Assembly: GCF_026213295.1 (NCBI RefSeq)
Contig: NC_079418.1
Coordinates: 8,770,011-8,834,010, forward strand
Reading direction: 5' to 3'
DNA length: 64,000 nucleotides
Source: Gadus chalcogrammus
Lineage: Eukaryota > Chordata > Actinopteri > Gadiformes > Gadidae
This document shows positions 55,349-64,000 of the stretch, piece after piece. The notes beneath the pieces are model-generated. The model made no database searches. It saw nothing but the letters and a program-made list of their open reading frames with translations, and was not told where the DNA came from. How positions within the stretch are numbered: position 1 is the first letter of the stretch; every line of letters begins with the position of its first letter. A program made the position numbers and the translations under genes.

Positions 55349-55856
55349 CAGGGGTGCCCAACCAGTCGATCGCGGTCTACCAGTAGATCGCCGACAGATC
55401 CCAAGTCGATCGCGAAGGGGTGAAGAAAAAAAAAAAAAAAAAAAAAAATTTTTTTTTTTTTTTTTTTAATGAAATTAAATTTGCGCGGTAGCATATACGC
55501 GCGGTAGCGCATGTGCTGTTAACAGCAGTTGAAAGCCGTCAACAGTAGTTACACACTCCTAAACGTTGGCATGGCTGAGGGGAAACAAGCTAAGACCTAC
55601 CATTTTCACCCTGAGTGGGAGGAAGATTATTGATTATCGTTGAGAAGGTGCCGTGCGCAGACGGAATGAAACCCCCATTGAAGTCCGTAGGTTCACGATA
55701 CAACCCCCCCCCCCCCCCCCCCCCCCCGTCAACAATTGTTCTCTACCCCCCCCCCCCCCCCCCCCCCCCCGGCTTGAAGGTAGGTTTGCTGGTAGATCTC
55801 GGGAGGTTGGCTACTTGAAAAGTAGATCTTGGGTCAAAAAAGGTTGGGCACCCCTG
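55349..55856. mobile_element. Non-autonomous hAT with perfect 8-bp duplication
   Basis: Begins CAGGGGTGCCCAACCAGTCG and ends TTGGGCACCCCTG; CCCTACGT flanks it exactly at 55341-55348 and 55857-55864. The interior has GTAGATC motifs, an A/T homopolymer pair and C-tracts. 508 bp. Confidence 0.9.
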
Positions 55857-55963
55857 CCCTACGTGATTCTGAGGAAAAGCCGAGTGCTGGGACTCATCGA
55901 AGTCGAGCGACAGGCTTACTATACCTTCCACGGGCCCATAGAACCAAGTGAGCAGAACATATA

Positions 55964-57176
55964 GGGCCCTATCTTGCATCCGGCGCAAGTGACTTAGTCA
56001 CTGGCGCATGTGTCGTTGCTAGTTTACAACTGGCGCAGAGCGTTCTTTTCCCACCACCGCCACTCGCCGGTAAATTAGGGATTGATCATGCGCCCCAAGG
56101 GGCGGTTCGGCGGAAGGAGGAGGCGTGTTCTGGCGCAAACGGTATTTTGCCGTTTCTGAATACCATTGCGCTACTGACCAGGAAATACCTGGTTTAAAGT
56201 CAGTGGGGCGTTGTTCAGATGCTATTTTAAGGGCGCATGCATACAGGCGCATGCGATGCATACGGATTGCTTGTGCACCTCGCGCATACACTTTGCTTCT
56301 CCCATCTACCTAGCCGCACATTCTTGGTAAATTATTTGGGAAAGAACAGCTGATAATAATAACAGCGGTAATAAGTTGTACTTTTAAATCAATGCATCTG
56401 CAAACACCGTACAGCAAAAACATATTTTCTTGACAAAGACATCGTGTAGGCCTACATGCCCATAACTTTTAGGATTGATGAGTATTTGATCGTGAAAAAC
56501 ATTGTTTTACCGCGAGTGAGTGTTAAAAAGAATGAATGAATGCGGGCGCGCGTGTGTGCTCTGTTTAAACACACGCAAACTAAACACGTAACGCATAATA
56601 CAATCAATGGCAGTGTCTAATACCGCGGGGACACATGCATATTAGGATAGCATACAATACTGATAAGAAACAATGTTTATAATGTATTGCGCATATCATT
56701 AAATAGAACCACAGTTACCGCATATCATATGTTATATCATATACGTTTTCTTTGCCGAAATTTATTTGAGGACTCAGTATTTCTGTAGTTGTGGAAGAAA
56801 ACCCCTTATTCCATGTGTGAATTAGGCCATATTATTTGGCAATAAACTGAGCCATTTGCAGTTTGAAATTCATGTGCATCTGTCTCATCAGAGACTGCAG
56901 ACGCGCTTTCAAAATATCAACTCGTCCGATTCAAATGCGCTCATGGCTCTTAAAGGGGATGTGAGCTGGCACTCTCATTGGTTTGTTGGACGTTACGCCC
57001 AAACCACACCTACGGGTAACTAGGCTGCTTCAGACCAACCCTTTTGACACTTGCGCCACGACGCAAGTGTCATTTATCCGCCTGTAAAATAGCAATAGCG
57101 CCGTAGAACCGCCCACAAAACGACTTGCGCTTTGCGCTTTCCACTTGCGTTTCAGACCGTTAAAATATGGCCCATA
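55964..57176. mobile_element. 1.2-kb TIR element with ATA flanks
   Basis: Left end GGGCCCTATCTTGC, right end AAAATATGGCCC, with mirrored GGCGCAAGTGAC / CCACTTGCG subterminal motifs. ATA lies on both sides. Probably a Harbinger-type relic; no transposase recognised. Confidence 0.6.
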
Positions 57177-57926
57177 GTCTTAAAGACTCCTTAAAGCTCC
57201 GTAGTCCCGGTCCTGGGATTAGAAAGGCATAACTTGAAGTGAATTTAAACAATCACAGAGAATTCCTTGCCTTGCCTTGCCTAAAATGTTAAGATCATAT
57301 AGAGGAAGCAAAAGGCCAGAATTGGATAGAGCTTAGGACCCTTGAGGGCATTTCGGAATCAGCCTGTGAAAGCCTTGATTCAGTCCAACTTATATTGAAT
57401 GGACATAGTACAGATGTAAGTTTTAAAACTGTGCGTATCGAAATCTGGGGGGTCCATTACAGTTCAGATTGATATGGAACGGACAATTAGACGCAGGTTT
57501 TAAAAACTGCGTATAGAAATCTGGGGGAAACAGTAAAGTTACTTGTAATAGTGATAAGATGTTGACTGAGTACGAATGCAATATACATTTCGAACTCTGA
57601 GGAGTTAAGCCAACTTGCATGAATGATAACAGTTTTTGTAAATAACCCTAATATGTACTAATGCATGCGTGTATGGGTGAAGAGTCTTAATTACCCTTTG
57701 TATGAGAGAGAAGGCCAACCTTCTAACATTCCAACCTGGTAGTGTGTAGACAGAGATAGAGAGGGTACAGGAAATAGGTCAGAAAACAGGAGTCCTTTCC
57801 ATTAGTGTTTCAAGAAGAATTTAGGGACAGAGATACTGAGAAAGAGGAGTTCAGGGAGCCACTATTTGAGCTTACACCATATCAAACAATATTAGTGAGC
57901 AACAAACACACACACACATGTACACA
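57177..57926. other. Gap: 33-bp direct repeat, otherwise unassigned
   Basis: GTTTTAAAACTG-CGTAT-GAAATCTGGGG occurs at about 57419 and again at about 57498 with few changes. This could be the U3 start of the LTR that follows, but no LTR start was fixed. Confidence 0.4.
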
Positions 57927-58040
57927 TACACATACATACATACATACATACATACATACATACATACATACATACATACATACATACATACATACATACA
58001 TACATACATACATACATACATACATACATACATACATACA

Positions 58041-58070
<30 letters not shown>
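57927..58070. repeat. (CATA)n microsatellite
   Basis: About 35 uninterrupted tetranucleotides. Confidence 0.97.
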
Positions 58071-58073
<3 letters not shown>

Positions 58074-58170
58074 GTATATGCATTTTTATATATAAATATA
58101 TATATGTATATATACACAGCACAGAGGAGGCAGATAGAGAGTGTGTTCTACTGTAATTGAGTGGTGGCCC

Positions 58171-58773
58171 TGTGCCATAAAATATAATATATTCCAGCAG
58201 TACAGATAAGGGCTCTTAGGGCTATTAGGCTTTGTTAAATTTGTAGTTTCCACAACATCATATTTGGAGTTATTTTACTCCAGAAAAAAGAACTCCAATA
58301 AATTAACCATTGCTTTTTATGTTGACTCTGAGTATTATCAGGCCTATAAATCATATAGATACTTTAATAGTAGAAAGCAGCTAAAACACCTCTGGATTCA
58401 TAGCAAAGGCTTGACACACGGCGCCAGAGAGACTGGGGTCAGCGCGTACTATGGAACCCGACACGGCGCCAGAGAGTCTGATGTCAAGGCGTACTGACCT
58501 TAACCTCATGTTCAGATTAGCTGCGGATGTTGACCACATGCTTAAAGGAATGTATGGCTGACTGTCTGGGGGTGGGCATACCATATGGTGGACAGCTTCA
58601 TTTGTGAGGATATAAAGGCCGGGATCTTATGATCGGCAGTGTCTTGCAAACTACTCTGCTTTGTTGTTGCTTGTTCAACAATAAAGTCTTATGTCATACT
58701 TGCTCCGGACTCCTCGATTCCTCATGCTCTTTTAGTAAGTTGAAGTGATAGAACTCGGATATTTTCTACTACA
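58171..58773 (+). mobile_element. Endogenous-retrovirus-like LTR (start uncertain)
   Basis: TATAAAGG at 58611, AATAAA at 58680 and an end at ACA (58773) directly before a primer-binding-type sequence give the order promoter, polyadenylation signal, LTR end. A 45-bp direct repeat (CACGGCGCCAGAGAG twice, 58418-58490) lies where U3 enhancers occur. Only the leader follows; gag-pol-env is not in the window, so this is a remnant. Confidence 0.6.
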
Positions 58774-58777
58774 TATT

Positions 58778-58795
58778 TGGCGCCACGAACAGGAT
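58778..58795 (+). other. Primer-binding-site-like sequence
   Basis: TGGCGCCACGAACAGG, four bases after the LTR end, resembles the lysine-tRNA-type binding sites of retroviruses with one extra base. A splice-donor-like GACGGTAAGC follows at about 58866. Confidence 0.5.
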
Positions 58796-59206
58796 TGAAG
58801 ATCAGAGACAGCCCAGCTGCTGGGCTGCCGGACAGGGTGCGAACGGGTCATACAACAGAGCTCAGACGGTAAGCTACGTTCTTACCATATATAGGAAAAT
58901 TTGTTTGATTTGACACACACAAACGCACACACACACACACACACACACTAGGGATGACAGATGACAGAACACAAGTCAGAAGTGGACAGATGACAGCACA
59001 CATAGGAAACTCGTTGGGGAGGACGCTGGCGCTCTCTGTTTCGCCGCTTCTCCAGTCGAGCCAAAACAACATTGTTTTGTTTTGTTTTTAAATTGTTTTT
59101 TTAAATCTTTCTAACCTTTTTAAACTATTTTACTATCCGCGTCCGACCAGTAGACCTTTTCACGTCTATCGGTTGCCTACCTGTTGCTGCTAGCACACTA
59201 CCTGCA

Positions 59207-60770
59207 GTGTACTTTTCCCCCCGTTGCCGCCGGCACCACTATGTTGAGTTACTCCGTCAACCAGCTGATGAATCTCAAAAATGCTTCACTCCACCGGACA
59301 TTACAGTGATTAAACAACTTGGACTTCTCCGCCGTCGGCGCTATATCCACAGAGGCTCCCGAAGAAAGTTCCTCAACCCACCGAAAAGTCCTGCCATCCC
59401 GGCTCACTGGTCAGTCACGCGACTTGTCGCACCTCACATACGTCATCAGAGCGTTGTCTCCTACTGGATAAGTAGTTTGGGCATCTCCATGGCAACACCT
59501 CTCAGGGAATTGGATGGAAAACGTGGAGTGGTTGTTTCATCCAGCAGCAAAATTGAACTTTTTAATGCCCAATCAATCAGCAACAAATCCTGCCTAATAC
59601 ATGATCATATACTGGATAAATGTCTGGATTTTATGTGCATCACAGAGACCTGGCACCAACCACATACTTTCTCCTCCTTAAATGAGAGCTGTCCCCCAGG
59701 ATATAGCTACCTCCAGAAAGCCTGCAGTACAGGTCGTGGTGGCGGCCTGTCAGTCATCCATCGCAGTGATCTGGAGTTATCTCTGCAGCCCCTGCCTGAA
59801 CTCTCTTCATTTGAATGCCTTGCTTTTAAATGTAAGCCCCCTTCCTCTGTGCTGTTCCTCCTTATTTACCGACCACCAAAACCGAACACATCTTTCATCC
59901 CTGAGATGTCAAATCTTCTCACAACTTTCTGCACATCCTCTGCCGACGTTATCATTTTAGGTGATATGAACATCCACGTCGATACCCCCTCCTGCCGCTT
60001 TGCTGCTGAATTTCTTCAGCTATTGGACTGCTTTAATTTAAAGCAACTTGTTGATGTCCCCACACACACCAGGGGGCACACTTTGGACCTGGTCATCACA
60101 AACTCTGCCCCTCTCACAAACCTGCAGGTGTACCACAAGATCATTTCTATGGAGTTGCCATCCTCATCCAGCCTCTCCAAGCCTAGACGAAATATCAGTT
60201 TTAGAAATCTCAAAAACATTAACCAAGAGCACCTGTCAGCAGACTTTCAGCATCTCTCCACACTTTTCTTATCAGCTGATGAAGCAGTGGACTACTACAA
60301 CAGCCATCTGAGTAGCCTCCTGGATCACCATGCACCTGTTAAAACCAGAGCAGTCACCTTCACCTGCCCAGCTCCCTGGTTTTCAGATGGGCTGCGGAAG
60401 ATGAAGGCAGCAGGGCGAGTCCTTGAGCGGCGATACAAAACATCTGGCCTCACTGTTCACAATCAAATCTACCGGGAGCACCAACTACAGTATTCAAAGT
60501 CCCTTAAAGAGGCAAGGTCAAATTTTTACTCTGACGCCATCAGAAACAATCCAGGAAACTCCAAACGGCTCTTCTCTACGGTCAACCATCTTCTCAAACC
60601 ACAATCCCCCCCACCTACTGGCACCACAGAAGAACAGTGCAATCACTTCATGGATTTTTTCAAATCAAAGATTGCACATATTCGTTCTGCTCTTTCTGGT
60701 CCTCCCACCCAAACCGTTCCCCCATATACATATGCCATTTCACAACCCCTAAACTTTGCTTTCCTGTGGT
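59207..60770 (+). pseudogene. L2 LINE endonuclease region
   Basis: Open for over 500 codons. After an N-terminal leader, the APE-type endonuclease shows 'LFNAQSISNKSCLIHDHIL', 'FMCITETWH', 'LLIYRPPKPN', 'IILGDMNIHVD' and 'HTRGHTLDLVITNS'. It nicks target DNA in LINE integration (family knowledge). The frame is lost near 60760 before reaching the polymerase. Confidence 0.8.
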
Positions 60771-62344
60771 TTCATCAGAAGAGGTGCAGAACATCATCAG
60801 GAAGATGAAACCCTCCACCTGTGCCCTGGACCCTCTCCCAACCTCCCTGGTAAAAACCCATGTCACAGTCTTAAGTCCCCTGATCGCCTCTGTTATAAAT
60901 CACTCTCTCCAAACTGGTCACGTTCTCCCCGTCTTAAAGAAAGCCATAATCAGACCACTGCTCAAAAAACACACCCTTGACCCAAAAGTCCTATCACACT
61001 ACAGGCCCATCTCCAATCTTCCCTTCATATCCAAAGTACTTGAGAAAGCAGTTGCCACCCACCTTCAAAACCACCTCAAACTAAACAACCTCTATGAAAA
61101 ATTCCAGTCCGGTTTCCGCCCCACCCACAGCACAGAAACAGCACTCGTAAGAGTTACAAACGACCTCCTGAGGTCATCCGACGCTGGCTCCCCCTCCCTC
61201 CTCATCCTTCTGGATCTCTCTGCTGCTTTTGACACAGTCGACCATGACATTCTTCTAAACCGCCTCCACCTCACCACTGGCACTCCCCAGTGGTGGTTGG
61301 TTTCAGTCATACCTCAAAAACCGGATAGAATGCATCTCCCTGGGTCCCTCCAAATCGAACCCACACACAGTCACTTGCGGTGTCCCCCAGGGTTCAGTTC
61401 TTGGCCCCATCCTCTTTATCCTCTACCTCATCCCCCTTGGTCAGGTCATCAGCCGCCACGGTTTTTCATTTCATTGCTATGCCGACGACACACAGCTCTA
61501 TGTCAATGCCACAGCTGCCAGCCCACCTTCAACATCACCGTCATCCCCATCAAAACTCACCACGTGCCTGGAGGAGATAAAGGTATGGATGGAGCACAAT
61601 TTCCTCCAACTCAACAGCTCCAAAACCGAAGCCATCCTGATCGGCACCTCTCACCAGACCAAATCATCATCCACAACCAGCATCAGCTTTTCTGGCTCAA
61701 ATATCCCTCTCTCATCAACAGTAACAAATCTTGGTGTAAAAATGGACCCCCAGCTCACTTTTGAATCCCATATCAACCACCTCTGCAAGACCACCTTCTA
61801 TCACCTCCGCAACATTTCCAAACTCCGCCCCATTCTCTCCCTCTCAGACTCCGAAAAACTAGTTCATGCCTTTATCTCCTCCAGACTGGACTACTGTAAC
61901 GCCCTACTCATCGGGATCCCTAGCAAGAGCCTGCAGAGGCTTCAATACGTACAAAACTCTGCAGCTAGGATCCTGAAGAGAGTGCGCAAGCATGAGCACA
62001 TTACCCCCATCCTCCACTCACTCCACTGGCTTCTGGTTTCCACCCAGATTGAGTACAAGGTTTCCGTCCTCACTCACCAATGCATCCATGGACATGCCCC
62101 CCCATACCTCAAAGAACTTCTCAACATACATAGCACAACACGCTCCCTCCGCTCCACTCACTCTAACCTCCTCCACATACCCAGAACCAAACTGAGGACC
62201 ATGGGAGATAGGGCCTTCAGTGTTGCCGCCCCACGCCTGTGGAATGCCCTCCCTGACACTTTGAGGTCACCACGATCCACTGATTGTTTTAAAAAAGGTC
62301 TTAAAACATTTCTTTTTAAAAAAACCTTTGGCTCCCACTCTTAG
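60760..62344 (+). pseudogene. L2 LINE reverse-transcriptase region, one frame break
   Basis: First frame (to about 61285): '[14 protein letters not shown]', '[16 protein letters not shown]', '[15 protein letters not shown]' and palm motif '[13 protein letters not shown]'. Second frame (from about 61295): '[13 protein letters not shown]', catalytic 'CYADDTQLY' near 61480, '[12 protein letters not shown]', then the C-terminal 'RLWNALPDTLR' tail ending at 62344. Each conserved motif is present but no single frame joins them. Confidence 0.85.
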
Positions 62345-62798
62345 ATGTTTTTAAAACCCCCTTTTTATTTTTATTTTTGCTTTTAACCTGTAGCCCTTTG
62401 AGATCTTCGGATGAAAATGGCACTATAAATTAAATTTATTATTATTATTATTATTATCTGTTCCTGCCCTGTCTGAACGCTGAACAGCAGGTAAAGTGTC
62501 TCGTCAAATTAACGAACAATTTTGAGTAGAGACCGTCTATTGCTCAAAGATGAGATAAATAATAAAGAGAAATGGGAGAAGAGGACCGCTAAATCAGGCA
62601 CAATATGGCCCGTGGGAAGGACTTTTTATGCAGTGATGTATAGGGACATGGAGGTATTAATTCAATTAAATTCAATTGTATTAATGATAAGAAATTACAA
62701 AGCTAACAGAAGTGGAAAACAACTAATCTTGTAAGTCAGTAAACTTTTTTACCTTTTTCTGAATTTGCTGTGCTGTATTTGGTGTCTGTGTGTGTGTC

Positions 62799-62801
62799 CT
62801 T

Positions 62802-62893
<92 letters not shown>
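62799..62893. repeat. (TG)n microsatellite
   Basis: Precedes the Harbinger fragment by about 40 bp. Confidence 0.97.
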
Positions 62894-62894
<1 letters not shown>

Positions 62895-62931
62895 TTGGTA
62901 GTGTCTCCTAAAAGTGAATCCTGACAGGCCA

Positions 62932-63640
62932 GGGGCCTCATGTACTAAGGTTGCGTACGCACAAAAACGTGGCGTACGTCCTTTTCCACGCTCACGTTCA
63001 GATGTACAAAACGTGAAATGACCGTAAAAATGTGCGGTCCCCACGCCAGCTCCAGAGCTGTCGTACGCACGTTTCTACAGCTATTGTTCCTTTGGCGACA
63101 CTTAGAGGTGACGCTGGGAAACTGGGAAAAAAGGTGAAAACCATGACTCATCAGAGTGATTTGCACATCAGAGACACACTAATGAACGATTAACACACCT
63201 TGCAATTATATGGGTGACTATAAAAGCATGCGCAATGGATGAAGAAAATTGTTTTAAAAATGGCTGCGTTAGCGTTGTTAGAGGACATCGCAAATGGTCA
63301 AATCCGAAGGGAACGTATATTTAGGGAACGCGAGGACTTACTCGCAAATGATGATGATTGGCTCATGAGCCGATTTCGTTTCCCCAGGCCAGTATTACTG
63401 GAGCTGTGCGCAGAGCTGCGGCCGGCCCTAGAGCGCCACACAGCCAGGAGCCAGGGGTTGTCCGTGCCCACACAGGTGCCGACCACGCTGGGGTTCCTGG
63501 CAACAGGGGCCTTCCAGCGGGAGCTGGCCGATCGGTCAGGAGTGTGCCAGTCCACCCTGAGCCGAGCCATGCCAGCTGTGTGGGACGGAATCATGATATG
63601 AGATTAATATGAGTCCAGACCGGCCTCATATGCATTAATG
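62932..63640 (+). mobile_element. PIF/Harbinger fragment
   Basis: Left terminus GGGGCCTCATGTACTAAGG followed by TTGCGTACGCAC repeats, matching the style of 6733-7922. It carries the start of a HARBI1-like gene and then sequence with no further conserved parts. No right terminus was identified. Confidence 0.7.
63239..63601 (+). pseudogene. HARBI1-like transposase, N-terminal part only
   Basis: 120 codons: 'ANGQIRRERIFREREDLL', 'WLMSRFRFPRPVLLELCAEL', 'TTLGFLATGAFQRELADRSG' and 'CQSTLSRAMPAVWDGI', the N-terminal helical part with its helix-turn-helix. The DDE nuclease core that should follow is missing because the frame stops right after. An upstream Met gives a short extra leader; the family start is probably the Met at 63260. 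Confidence 0.75.
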
Positions 63641-64000
63641 CATTAATATGAGATAATTAATGCATTCAAAGCCGAGCCACGCCGCCTTGCCCTGTGAATT
63701 CAGTTGCAGCGCAAATATAGCAGCAAATACGTTACATTCTTAACCCAGCAGCGGTGTTGTTCAGATACTGATTAAATGGGTTTGTTAACCATGCGTAATA
63801 GTATGGCTCCATGAGTATGCGCACACGTTCTATGTGTTCTTCATCTCTGGGCACTGCGTCCCTTTATGTTTTGCAGCGGTTGCATTTGTTCTTTGTTAAA
63901 ATACATGGTTAATGTATTATTTTGGAGTTAATAAATTTGAAAAAAAAAACAGGAACACCACTAGTTTCTGGCTACGCCACTGGTGTCACCGATCAAAGCG
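63641..64000. other. Gap with a hAT terminus at 63972-63982
   Basis: Mostly unassigned. CTACGCCACTG at 63972-63982 equals the outer end of the hAT copy at 26534-27752, so another member of that family ends here. Confidence 0.45.

Larger units (their letters stand above)
58990..62458 (+). mobile_element. Almost full-length L2-type LINE
   Basis: 5' UTR-like sequence from about 58990 (GGACGCTGGCGCTCTCTG), endonuclease, reverse transcriptase, L2-type C-terminal tail and an (ATT)n end at 62438-62458. The frame changes near 60760 and back near 61290, two compensating indels, so the pol protein is broken. It interrupts the retrovirus-like leader. Otherwise the youngest-looking LINE here. Confidence 0.85.

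Noticed and set aside
57805..58160. ORFs coding Tyr-Ile-His-Thr repeats
   Set aside because: Pure translation of the (CATA)n microsatellite.

Overview
The window is vertebrate nuclear DNA, almost certainly from a teleost fish. Three things point there: an NLR gene of the fish-specific FISNA-NACHT-LRR type with a PRY-SPRY (B30.2) exon, a secreted F-type lectin gene, and a dense mix of L2-like LINEs, hAT, Harbinger and TTAA-type DNA transposons and very long (CA/TG)n tracts. The microsatellite density recalls gadiform genomes, but that is only a guess. Genes are split by GT-AG introns; nothing prokaryotic is present.

Layout. 1-9.6 kb: LINE and transposon debris, including an internally deleted Harbinger with remnants of both of its ORFs and a tyrosine-recombinase fragment. 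9.8-13.2 kb (+): a complete seven-coding-exon gene whose splice phases all agree, giving about 319 residues: signal peptide, F-type lectin domain, C-type lectin-like domain, short tail. 14.8-27.8 kb: a large inverted repeat (arms 14777-17150 and 24776-27752) carrying LTR and hAT copies. Between the arms lie a LINE that has lost its reverse-transcriptase core and an unrecognised array of phase-1 exons broken by GT repeats. 28-30 kb: a hAT-type element containing a 1.1-kb palindrome. 30.9-31.5 kb (-): a PRY-SPRY exon. 32.27-41.23 kb: a 9-kb nested palindrome flanked by a 7-bp target duplication and interrupted by a second palindromic element. 41.3-43.7 kb: three more transposons. 44.0-52.1 kb (-): an NLR gene with a start exon, six N-terminal repeat exons, two short exons, a FISNA-NACHT exon and two 174-bp LRR exons. 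52.7-58.8 kb: nested transposons and an endogenous-retrovirus-like LTR. 59.0-62.5 kb (+): an almost full-length L2 LINE with two frame breaks. 62.9-64 kb: a Harbinger fragment with a HARBI1-like ORF.

How it works together. Two innate-immunity genes sit in a transposon-dense region: a secreted double-lectin and a cytosolic NLR. The PRY-SPRY exon has the right strand and order to be the 3' end of the NLR, but the palindromes lie between it and the LRR exons, and the usual linker exon was not found. The most unusual structures are the nested palindrome at 32270-41231, with three levels of mirror symmetry, target duplications and an internal empty-site control; the F-type/C-type lectin fusion; and the exon array at 21.3-23.1 kb. 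All calls come from reading the sequence; no database search was possible.
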